Below are positions 40,371 to 50,261 of a stretch of 64,000 nucleotides of DNA, piece by piece (the first letter of the stretch is position 1; each line of letters opens with the position of its first letter). The stretch comes from Equus caballus. Lineage: Eukaryota; Chordata; Mammalia; Perissodactyla; Equidae. The notes below the pieces were generated by a model. It ran no database searches and had not been told where the DNA came from. It worked only from the letters and a program-made list of their open reading frames with translations. The stretch spans positions 27,590,001-27,654,000 of the forward strand of contig NC_091693.1 in the NCBI RefSeq assembly GCF_041296265.1, given 5' to 3'. The position numbers and the translations under genes were made by a program.

Positions 40371-40536
40371 CTTGTTCTGTTTCCAGAGAATGATCTTTGG
40401 GAGTCTGGAAAGGGGTCCCCATGTTCTCTCCAGTTTGGGTTCCTGTTGAGAACTGTTTCCTGAGGTGAACTATGACTTCTCTTAAGGGCATATTCTCAGA
40501 AAAGAGAGCTTCCTGCCCCTGCATGCAGACGTGGAC
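40371..40536 (-). CDS. ZSCAN4: ZSCAN4 middle coding exon (linker after the SCAN domain)
   Basis: This 166-bp exon runs from TTTACAG|GTCCACGTC to GAACAAG|GTGAGTG. It encodes [20 protein letters not shown] and then a polar linker ending at ETEQG, very close to the human [20 protein letters not shown]. It enters in phase 0 and leaves in phase 1, which joins the terminal exon in frame as G-DEDKENGG. It carries no domain and separates SCAN from the fingers. Confidence 0.95.
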
Positions 40537-41070
40537 CTGTAAACAAAGTCTGTTCACTGTTGTGTATAGATCTGTTGAATGACAGAAAACCTCCCCTTGT
40601 CAAGCTTTCCCAAGATTCCTCTATTGCCTGCCCCATACCTGCTGTCCTGCCCTTGTCTTCCCTAGCCTTAAATTTCATGTAATTTCTTGTTAGTGTGTCT
40701 TCCTCAATGAAAAAAGACAAATATTAAGGCTTTCTGAGGGAAGCACCAGCTCGTGTTAAGGCATTTCTCCTCATCCTTGAGGTTTCTGCTCAATTGCCAA
40801 TTTCTTAGTGAGCCCTCCTATCACCTCACCAGCTAAAATAACTTAAATCAATTAATATATTGGCTTCTATATGTCCCACTGAAGAAATGCCTATAAAAAC
40901 TTCTACTCTCATTCTTGCTTACTTAGGATGGTAAAGACTTCCTTTGGTGAGGACTAATAACTGTGTCTACAATAACTCTTCTTTTGCTACTTCCAGGCAA
41001 CTTCAACTGACTGTACTTGTTCCTTACACCCCTCTGCCCCTCACCCCAGAGGTCAGAACCCTCTACTCAC

Positions 41071-41466
41071 TAAGCCAGGTGGCTTCATGCCATCATCAGT
41101 CAGATCTTCCATGAATTTCTCCAGGTTTCTGCCACTTGATTCCCATTTCTCTTTCAACATGGACCTGTCACTGCAGTAGCCATTGATCATAAATTGCTCC
41201 AGGACCAAACGAGAAATCATTTCATCCTTGCTGTGTTTTTCTGGCTGTAGCCAGGAGTGAAATAACTTATAGAGTCTTTGCAGTTCCTGCCTTGCACATG
41301 AATTCTTGCCATTTTGAAATAAGCTGTGTTGAGTGCTCGGGAACTTGGAGATCCTCTCCCCATCCTGGACAGCAGGTACTTGACGGGGATTAAACTCATG
41401 ATTTTCTGACCCAGGATCATTCCTGGATGGTTCACCTTGAAATGAGATTCTGAGATCTAAAGCCAT
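41071..41466 (-). CDS. ZSCAN4: ZSCAN4 first coding exon with the SCAN domain
   Basis: The exon codes for 132 residues, starting [20 protein letters not shown], close to human MALDLRTIFQCEPS. The SCAN dimerisation domain spans about residues 45-125 and includes [20 protein letters not shown] and [11 protein letters not shown]. It ends at GGCTTA|GTGAGT in phase 0. The ATG at 41,466 is the annotated-type start, and the upstream in-exon sequence is 5' UTR. SCAN mediates homo- and hetero-dimerisation with other SCAN proteins. The match is strong enough to name the gene. Confidence 0.97.
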
Positions 41467-41572
41467 TCTTAAAACAATTCTCGGAGAGACACAACTTCAG
41501 GGATTCAGTCTCTGATGACTTGTTTCTCTGGGAGTCTGTTTCAACAACTAGTGGATGCTTAAAAACTGCAAG
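41467..41572 (-). other. ZSCAN4: ZSCAN4 5' UTR part of the first coding exon
   Basis: The likely acceptor is TTCTATTTGTAG (exon from 41,572) or the nearby CTTGCAG (exon from 41,565). It carries no ATG in a strong context before the start codon. Confidence 0.65.
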
Positions 41573-41629
41573 CTACAAATAGAAGAGATATATAATTAAT
41601 TACAGACCTGGCATAATTAAAAACAAAAA

Positions 41630-44145
41630 ATTTCAGCTTCAGATGAGTTTATGGGTGAATTCTAACAAACATTTAAGAAAGAAAGAATTCTGATCTTGCA
41701 AACTCTCTCAGAGCATTAAAAAAAAGTGTGAAGACTCCCCTTCTAGCTAATGAGTTCAGCAGCTCCCTGATAACAAAATCTTACAAGTACATTAAAGAAA
41801 GGAACACTACTGGTCAATATCTCTCACAAATGTGGGCATAAAAATCAAAAGCAAAATATTTGAAAATCAAATCTAGTCCCATATAAGGAGAACAATATAT
41901 TACAAACAAGTGTGGTTTACTATCTAAATAGTTAAATTGGGTTAAAATTTAAAAATCAATGTAACTTACCACATCAGTAGAACATAGAAAAACACAATAC
42001 AATTATCTCCATAGATGCATTAAAAATGTTTAATAAAAGTCAGTGCTCATTACTGAAAAAGAGATTTAGCAAACCAGGAACAAAGAGAACTTCCTTGATG
42101 TCAAAAAGTACACAAAATACAGCAAAAATTATCCTTAAAACTTTCCCCCCTTGAAATTGATCGATGGATGACCACTGTCAACTATGTTCAATATTGGATG
42201 CTCCCTAACCAGTAAAAGATGGTAAGAAAATATATCGAATATCATTATTTATATCTGTCTTGATTTGGTTTGCAGGAAAATCTCAAATATTCTACAAATA
42301 TTCGACTAAGTGAATTTTTGCAAGATGCCTGATACAAGGCCAATATACCAAAATCAGTTGGATTATGTAATAACACAAGCAGCTGAAAATTAAAACAAAA
42401 AATACTTTACCACTTATATTACCATTAAACCTCAAATATCTAAGAAAAAATCCAGTGAAAATGTGCAAGCCCTCTACCCAAATATACAGTATTAATAAAT
42501 ATTCTATATATAAAGGATAGCCATGTTTATGGATTAGAAGACTCAGTATTATGGAAAATGTCATCTCTCCCCAAGTTGCTTTATAGATTCAATGTTATCT
42601 CAATGAAAATCCAATAAGTTTGTGTGCACATGTACATATGCAAAAATTTGCAAGCTAATTCTAAAATTATATAGACATAAAAGGGCTACAAATAGCCGAG
42701 ACAATTCTGAAGAAGAATAATTTTTCAGGATTTACATAATCGGAAGACAAATGGATTAGGAGACTACACTGATCATGGTACAAGGGTAGATAAATAAAGC
42801 AACAGATTGAATATTGTCCTCATATAGATTGACATCTATGCAGTCACTTGCTTTCTGGAAAGCTTGACACTGAAGTGCATATGCAGAGGGAAAAGACTTT
42901 TTTTCAATAACTGGTGCTAGGTCAACTGAATATCCATAAAAGGAAAAATTAATCCTGACCCCTACCTTACAGTGTTTACAAAAATTAGTTCTAGATTGAT
43001 TTAAAAAACAAAAAAACTCTGAAATATGAAACAATAAATCTTCTAGAAGACTACATGGAAGAATATGTTTAAGAACTTGTGGTAGGAAAAGATATCTTCA
43101 ATACGACACGGAAAGTACTCAGCAAAAGGAAGAGACTCATATCCTGGACTGCGTTAAAATGAGAACTTCTGTTCATCAAGTAAAATCATTCATACATTAA
43201 AAAGACGAAGCACAGTATAGGAGAAGATAATTCCAATACATATACAAAACACAGAATGAGTTTACAATGAAGTCCTTCAAATCAATTAAACTGAAGACTG
43301 CTCAAGAGAAAAATGGTCAAAAGTACTTGTCAAAAGCAGATCTTAATGAATAATAAAACGGAAAGTGGTACAACCTCATTAATCATCCCAGAAACACAAA
43401 ATAAAACTACGGTATCATGCTACAAAATACCTACCAGAATGACTAAAATCAAGTAGCCTGAATGATAGCGTAGACGAGAGCACCTGGAACTCCCAGTCAC
43501 CACTGGTGAGTACTCACTATCTACTAGATCTGTATTTATACATTCTGGAGGCTCATCCATTTTACTCTTTGGCATATACTCAACAGAAAAATGTACTCAT
43601 GTACATCAAAGACACATACAAGAATGTTTATGTCATCATAATTCATAATATTGCCATCTGTAAACACCTAAATGTCCAAAATTAAATGGAATAGATTACA
43701 ATTAATTTATATAGAGGCATATTTGACAGCAATTGAAAATGAATGAACTGCTTCACGCAACAACATGGATGAACAACAAATCATAATGCTGACTGAAATA
43801 ATACAGACACCAAACAATACATTGTTTATTCCCATTTATGTTAGTTGAAAAGCATACAAAATTATCAATATCATTTAGAATGTTGGTTACTTTTGGAGAC
43901 AACAGTAGCTAGTGAGATAGGTACGTACATGGAGGCCTCCAGAGGAGGACTCCATCTCAGTTTGCCTGGGACTAAGGAGAGTTCCGGGATGCTGTACTTC
44001 CGGTTTTAGCTGGCAACAATCTACCCCTCGGTCTTGGAGGTCACAGGAGTGTTTCTCTGTAAAAATCCACCAAGCTATATACTTTCACTTTTTTATTTTC
44101 TGTATGGGCATTACATTTCAATAAAAATGTTCAGCTTTAAATACT
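41630..44145 (+). mobile_element. Old L1 remnant (L1ME-like) in ZSCAN4 intron 1
   Basis: ORF2-derived sequence starts near TTTATGGGTGAATTCTAACA. It continues through AACATAGAAAAACACAATAC and ATGGATGAACAACAAATCAT, and ends at TGTATGGGCATTACATTTCA with AATAAAAATG, a classic L1 3' end. It is antisense to ZSCAN4 and has no long ORF. Confidence 0.7.
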
Positions 44146-44334
44146 AAATACGGCCTTAAATTGTAATTGGACACGATGTAATTGAATGAAGGTAGTGATC
44201 TGGTTCTTTCAGTTCTTTCAGTTATTATTAAAAAAACCGAAATCTTAGAAAAAGTTGAGAACAAAACGAATGAAATAGAAGAGAGAGGCCGGCATTTGTG
44301 CAAATGATCTCGTCCTGTGTTGGAAACTCCTCCA

Positions 44335-44586
44335 TCAGATGCAACATCTGTATAGCCTCCCCCAGCTACACCCACTGGGTCGGTCCAATGATACATTCCT
44401 TAACTTTCCTTTTACTTTCATCTTTACTGTCTTTTTTCCATCAACAGTTACCCTTCTTGTGAAAAACATTTGTCCTTGCTTCACTGCTTTTATCAATGTC
44501 ACAGTTTTGTGTTGATCTGTTTCTAATGCCTGTCCAGTGGAAATGAAGTTGAATTTGCATTGCTCAGTATCCATTTCTGACTGCAA
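44335..44586 (-). pseudogene. Unidentified 83-codon open frame in ZSCAN4 intron 1
   Basis: The translation MQSEMDTEQCKFNFISTG.. has a normal amino-acid balance with a lysine-rich core (KKTVKMKVKGKLRNV). I do not recognise it. The gene-strand sequence continues into the inverted L1 3' end. It could be a retrocopy fragment, an unrecognised repeat or chance. No splice sites or promoter support it as a gene. Confidence 0.25.
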
Positions 44587-44969
44587 ATCGTGCTACCTGG
44601 GCAACCAGAGGCACGCCGCTAGGGATGCAGGATGGATAAAAGATTTAATCCTTTTTCTATATCATCGCTCTATTTTTGCGTCCTTTTCCCAATTTCCATA
44701 TAGTTAACATTTCAAAGATTTGTGGGTTTTTTTCAAAGCAAATTTCATGCTACAAATCGGAAAATGTGGGTGTGTGGTGGGATTGAGACACCCCACATTT
44801 GTGGGCACACAAAGACCTCATTTATTTCCTATAGTTGGCATCATTCATTTCATACTTTGTGTCAACCTTACCTGGCTGTCTGATCAGACTAGCCACCCTG
44901 ATCTCATCAATTAATGAGGCAAAGACGATTCCAGAAAAACCCCATAGGAGAAAACTGAACACAGTTCTT

Positions 44970-45290
44970 GTCTTTCCCTAATCTATTCACCACAAAGCTT
45001 CCAGTCAATCTTTATCAAATGCTAATCTGCTCAGGTCACACCCCACCTCACTCCCTTCCCTGGCTCCCTCTTGCCCCGGGGGGAAAAGTACCAAGTCCTT
45101 CCTGGTCCCAAGGGGCCTTGCCTGGGCCTGCTCTCACCCCTCCACACCCATCTTAGGTGTTGTGGCTGGTTCTCCATGTCCAGGTACACTGGCCTCCCCC
45201 AGGACCTCTCCTTTCTCTAGGTCTCCCTACGAGTTCTCTTTCAGGACCACCCAAGGCACACACAGACCACACACTCACATTTGTAGATAT
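44970..45290 (+). repeat. L2 LINE fragment
   Basis: AATGCTAATCTGCTCAGGTC, CTCCCTTCCCTGGCTCCCTC, AAGTACCAAGTCCTTCCTGG and GGGGCCTTGCCTGGGCCTGC match the L2 3' region in order. Confidence 0.65.
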
Positions 45291-45359
45291 GCACTCAATC
45301 CCATGGCTGTGGAGCACTACTATGACCAAGACCTTGAAATTCAACACCGGACTGCTATA

Positions 45360-45512
45360 TTAAAAGTTCTCATCACAAGAAGAAAATATTTTGTAACTAT
45401 ATATTGTGATGGATGTTGACAGACTTATTGTGGTGATCATTTGGCAATATATACGAATATCGAATCATTATGTTGTATACCTGAAACTAATATTATATCT
45501 CAATAAAAAACA
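45360..45512 (+). repeat. L1M 3' end fragment
   Basis: TTATTGTGGTGATCATTTGG, ATCGAATCATTATGTTGTAT and ACCTGAAACTAATATTATAT with TCTCAATAAAAAA are the hallmark end of L1MA/L1MB-type elements. Confidence 0.8.
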
Positions 45513-45539
45513 AAAGGAAACAAAAACATCCAGACTTGT

Positions 45540-45765
45540 GAGGTCCTTAATCTGGAGTCTAGCATTTACGAGCTGTGTGATCCCAGGCACATTACCCATC
45601 AGGTCCCCATCTGTGTCGTGAGGACTCTGATCTCTAATGACACCACCTCCCAAAGGTGTCATGGGAGCTAAAAGAGTGGATATATATGAAGCACAGGGAG
45701 CATTTACTGGCACATGCTAAGCAAGCACTCAGTAAAAGTCTGCTAAATAACTGACACTCATCCTT
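45540..45765 (+). repeat. MIR SINE
   Basis: GAGCTGTGTGATCCCAGGCA, CATCTGTGTCGTGAGGACTC and TGCTAAGCAAGCACTCAGTA are the MIR core and 3' end in order. Confidence 0.65.
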
Positions 45766-46083
45766 TAAATTTTAGCACTACTCTCACCTCAACTGGCCAT
45801 TGACCAACAGTCGCACAAGAGCAATAAAAATGAATTACCAGAAACATAAAACTAATAAGATGACAAAGCCATACAAAAAGACTTTCCCAGGAGAAGTCTT
45901 CTTCAATCAGGCCAGGTTTTGCACAGCTAGAGCAGCTGTCACGACAGACCATCTCCCGTGCCTGAGAGACCCCCACCTCTTTGCACCTAGGAATTTTCTC
46001 CCCATAGCTATGCCTACATGCACATGCATGCACACTTGCAAACACAAAATTGGAAATTTTCCCTGTAAGTTCTGGAAACTCAC

Positions 46084-46165
46084 CTCCTTGAATGAACGTC
46101 AAACCAGGTAATCCTGGGCTGAAGGCTGAACTGCTGTGTGACTGGCTTTCTGCACTGGCTTCATC
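46084..46165 (-). other. ZSCAN4: ZSCAN4 noncoding first exon (predicted)
   Basis: The minus strand has a TATA box at 46,187-46,198. The expected start lies 25-30 bp later at about 46,163, and a strong donor CAAGGAG|GTGAGT is at 46,084/46,083. This gives an untranslated exon of roughly 80 bp, followed by a 4.5-kb intron to the SCAN exon. The layout agrees with human ZSCAN4, where translation starts after an upstream noncoding exon. The exact start is inferred. Confidence 0.65.
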
Positions 46166-46186
46166 TGATTGCCTTCCCCAGGCTCC

Positions 46187-46198
46187 TCCTTTTATAGG
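46187..46198 (-). promoter_or_regulatory. TATA box of the ZSCAN4 promoter
   Basis: CCTATAAAAGGA on the minus strand is a near-consensus TATA box, correctly spaced before the predicted first exon. There is no CpG island here, as expected of a stage-restricted gene. Confidence 0.7.
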
Positions 46199-46227
46199 GT
46201 TAGGGATCAGTGATGCATTTAAAGACA

Positions 46228-46260
46228 TGATTGGATAAAGTTTTCCCGTTGATGTAATCA
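46228..46260. promoter_or_regulatory. Pair of DUX-like double-homeodomain half-site motifs upstream of ZSCAN4
   Basis: TGATTGGATAA (46,228-46,238) reads TTATCCAATCA on the gene strand, one mismatch from the DUX4 consensus TAAYYYAATCA. TGATGTAATCA (46,250-46,260) has TGAT and AATCA half-sites two bases apart, like the mouse Dux site TGATTCAATCA. They lie 30-75 bp upstream of the TATA box. ZSCAN4 is an established direct DUX/DUX4 target. Confidence 0.5.
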
Positions 46261-46429
46261 CTGTTGGAAACTTCATCCAGCTCTCCAATCCAATACGTAC
46301 ACTACTATATAACAGCCCTGGGCCTGGGACAGTTGGCCATAATCAAACACACTAATATTTCTGCAGTGAAGTGTAACAATATTCACACTGAGTGGGAATA
46401 AAAACAGAACCAAACCATTTTTACCTATC

Positions 46430-47385
46430 CACTGCCCAGCCCCCATCATCCTTCTCCCATAGTATGAGGTCAGCTCCTGACTGGCCTACCCTCCTCCCTC
46501 CAGTCTTTTCTATTGTCAAAGCAGCCTCATAGGGACCCTGTTATAACCATCTGACCATATCTTTCCTCTCCAGAAGCTCCCAGTGTCTCCCAGGGTCACT
46601 CTGCCAGAGCTCAAACTGCCTCTGATGAAGGATCTCTCCACTCCCCAGTCTGTTATGGACTCACAATTTCACAAAATGCAATAAAAATGAATTACCAGAA
46701 ATGTGAAATTAACAAGAAAACAAAGCCATACAAAGTGCAAGGTCTTTTATGTCATCAGATTCACTGGACATAAAATGTGTGTCAGCTTGTCCTAGAGTTC
46801 ATAGGCTTACTCTGTTTCTGTGCTTACCTCGCCACAAACGGGAGAGAGTGTGGAGAATGGCAATGTCCTCAGACCACACTCTGAACATCACGGACGTAGC
46901 GCAGAAACCAGCTTCCCGACAGTGCCCTGGCTCCGTGGCCTGTCAGCTCCAGCCTCACTGGCCCGTGTGGTTCCCGGAACCCAGCAGCTTCACTTCCATC
47001 TTGGGCCTTTATCCCCTCTTCTCTCTGCCTCTGGGAGAGGAGCCCACAGCTCTCCTCACACTCTCCAGGTCTTCGTTCAAACATCTCCTTCTCAGAGAGA
47101 GCTGTCCTGGACATGTTTTCTAAAGCTGCAGCCTACTCTCCCCAACTCCCACCCCGATCAGTCTCTATTCACCCTCTCTGCTTTATTTTTCTCCACAGCA
47201 CAGATTTCCATAAGGAAAACTCTATATTCCCCTTATTTGTCTTGTTTATTGTCTGTCACCCTCTATAGAATTTAACCACCTCACACAGAGGAATTTTCTT
47301 CTGTTCTGTTTCTTGCTGCATCCTCAGCAGTTGACAGAGAGCTTGGCACTTGGCAGGTTCTGCTCAGTATGTGTACTGTGAAGTG
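46430..47385 (+). repeat. L2 LINE 3' portion
   Basis: The order matches the L2 end: GGGACCCTGTTATAACCATC, TCTCCAGGTCTTCGTTCAAA, CTTCTCAGAGAGAGCTGTCC, CTCTCTGCTTTATTTTTCTC, TTATTGTCTGTCACCCTCTA, GAGAGCTTGGCACTTGGCAG. Open frames at 46,749-47,275 are by-products of this repeat. Confidence 0.7.
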
Positions 47386-49049
47386 ACTATTCCAGGTGTG
47401 AGAGGGTATGGCCTAAACTGATGTGGCAGCTGCAGGGAGGGCAGAATCAGATGAACCACAGAAGGATTTATGCAATAGGAACTTTAAGACAGCTTTGGGG
47501 TCTGGAAGAGATGGTGATCCTGCAAGGGCTGCTGATTACACCCCAAAATCACCGTAGAGAAGTTAGAAGTTAGAGGGAGACACAGATGACAGCAACTAGT
47601 GGAGTTCTGTCCCCAAACCCAGGGGACATCTAGGCCATCCCAGACTTGTCTGGGTGAGGAAAGCTGCTGTGAGGAAGAGTTAGAGAAAAGCGGTTTCATT
47701 TCACCCTACACGGTCTCGGGGCAGCCGTTACCTTCCTGTACCACCTTCAGTCTGTGGTGCTGGAATAGACAGTAATACCAAGTCAAGAAGATTTGAAGAG
47801 AAATCGGGCTGGTCAGCCGCCCCTGGGCTGTCACACCATCCCCTCTCATCCCACAGACCTTTGGGATGACAGCTCAGGAGACACCTCCACTCTGGCCAAA
47901 TTAAGATGAAAACTGATGAGCCTGGTCGCCTAGTGTGGTGGGAGCTAGGTCCCCTTCCCTGCTCCCCTCCCTCATTTCATGCTCATTGCATCTGCCAGGG
48001 CACCTGCCTGCCCTTGGCTTTTCTTCCACACACACAACACAGAGCAACTCATACATCCAGAGAAAAGTAATTAGGTGTGGGAGAAGGACAGCAACCTCAC
48101 AAGAGTCACAGTGCACAATACACGCCATCTGGAACATAAGGTGGAAGAGAAGTACAAAGAAATGAAGATGATCAAGGAGATGAGGAAGAAAAAAGCCATA
48201 GGAACAAGAAGATATGCTAAAAAAATTGGGGAAATATTGGTCATGGAAAGAGTTTGTAAAGAAAGGACTGAATAGAATAAATAAGAGGATGGAAATATTT
48301 AAAGAATTAATTTGTGAGTGAGATGATCAGATTGGAGATGCCATCTAAAAGGCAAAGGACACAAGAAGGACATAGCATAAAAAAGTGAAGGTTGTAATCA
48401 ACCTGTGGGAAGGGATCTTTCTCTGCTTGATGCCTCTGAAACAGTGGCTAACATGTACTGCTCTTAAATACAAAAAGAAAACGGAAGGAGAGGTGCCAAG
48501 ATCTGGACACAAGTAGTCCCAAAAAGAGGGGGAAAATCTGTGATGACTCAGCAGGAGACACATGGGTGGGGGTTCCTGGGCCTCAGTCAGGCATGGCCAC
48601 TAGATGTCGCAGCTGCTGGACTGGGAAGCATGTGGGAGGAGAGGGCAGGAGAAGCCCAGGGATGAGGCAGGAAGACACAGGTGTGGGTGCTTCAGGGGAC
48701 ATGAAGAAGGCAGCACAAGTGACCGTTGCTGGGGACACCATGAGGATGTTACCCTCTGTATGGTGGCTGATAGGAGTGGCAAAGAGAGACCAGAACGTAA
48801 GAAGGCAGGAGTCCTAACCCAGAAATGGTGCAGCTCATTTCAAGTGAGGGGGTGGGGCGGGGTCTGGGACAGAACAGGCGGGAAAAGGAGATTGATGCTT
48901 TGGTGGAGAAGACACTGGTGTGAATTGAAAAGCTCTCTGCCACCTTCAGTGGCCCTCAGTCTTTAGCCGTTTAGCACAGTTCAGAGGAGAGGAGCCAACC
49001 TTCACCAGGGCCAGATGCGGGCTTTATATTGTTTTCTTGTTAGACTTTA
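47386..49049. other. Intergenic DNA, no gene recognised
   Basis: Several short open frames lack recognisable domains. A purine-rich stretch lies at 48,140-48,300. I see no splice-supported exon. Confidence 0.4.
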
Positions 49050-49610
49050 ATGTCCAATCTTAGGAGGAGGGCTTTTGGTCTCTCTAGGCAGTTGTTGATC
49101 TAGATTATGCACACAACCATATTTATTATAATGCTTTTGAGATCAATGTGGTTTTTTTCTCTCGTGTCAGTTGTAGACAATGATAACAAAATGGTGTAAG
49201 ATATGTCAAGGTTTCTAAAATGGAGCTGGGAGGTCATTAGGGAAGTGGGGCTTAAGCACATCTCTGCCCATATTGAATGTGTCCTTTGGACGGTGCTTCA
49301 CTGCTGTCATCCTGACCTTCTTCCAAGAAATATGCTTACTCTCATGGATAAGAAATTTCTGCCTTAGAGGTGGCCTTAGTAACCAATCATGTACAGAAAA
49401 GTAACAGTTATTGCCGGCAGCAATCACAGAGCTTGCAGAACAACTTGTGTAATTTCTCTCTTTTTGTCTTTATAAACTCTTGGCTCTTTTGTTCTTGCGA
49501 CAAGTTTTGGGTTTCTACCTCAATCCATGTCTCTCGAATTGCAATTCTAATTGCCCAAATAAGTATCTGCTGTTTGAATTGTAGTGAATTGTTCCTCAGT
49601 CAACACAGTA
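49050..49610 (+). repeat. Probable LTR fossil
   Basis: The promoter-like TTTATAAACTCTTGGCTCTT follows AACAACTTGTGTAATTTCTC, and a U5-like stretch (ACCTCAATCCATGTCTCTCG) comes after. This is a common layout for retroviral LTRs. The family is uncertain, and it is old. Confidence 0.4.
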
Positions 49611-49639
49611 ATTCATTCCTTTATATTGATGAGGACTAT

Positions 49640-50089
49640 TCCATCTAAAAATATAACATAATTTCTTACCCATTCATCTGTGGATGGATGTTTTCGGCTT
49701 TGAAGAATAAAGTTGCTGGGAACATGCAAATACAAGTATTTTTGTGAACACAGGTTTCTATCTTTCTTGTGATTATACTTAGGAATAAGATTGCGTCAAA
49801 TGATAAGCGGATGATTAACTTTACTGTCAGTGTTTTCTACATTTATTTTACTATTTTACATTCCAACCAGCAATGTATGAGAATTCCAGTTTTTTCTGTA
49901 TCTTCAACAGCTAGGTATTGTCAACCTTTTAGTGTTTCCCATTGAAATGAGTGTGTAGTGGTATATTGCTGTGGTTTTCGTTTGTATTTCCTTAAATATT
50001 AGTAATGTTGAACTTATTTTGTTGTACTTATTTACCATTCATGTATCATCTTTAGTGAAATGTGTGTTCAAATATTTTGCCTATTTTTT
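49640..50089 (-). mobile_element. Ancient L1 (left half), interrupted by a younger L1
   Basis: CATTCATCTGTGGATGGATG, ATTCCAACCAGCAATGTATG, CTTAAATATTAGTAATGTTG and TTTAGTGAAATGTGTGTTCA are the inverted 3' ORF2 region of an old L1. The same element resumes at 56,303 after the young insertion. Confidence 0.78.
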
Positions 50090-50261
50090 TTAACATTTAT
50101 TAAGATTATGATAGTTTACAACCTTGTGAAATTTCAGTTGTATATTATTGTTAGTCCTGTTGTAGGTGCACCACTTCACCCTTTGTGCCCTCCCCCACCC
50201 CCACCCCCTTTCCCCTGGTAACCACCAATCAGTTCTGTTTGTCTATATGTTTAACTCCCAC

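Noticed and set aside
46749-47275. Two overlapping plus-strand frames of 124 and 151 codons.
   Set aside because: They lie wholly inside an L2 LINE fragment and have no domain.
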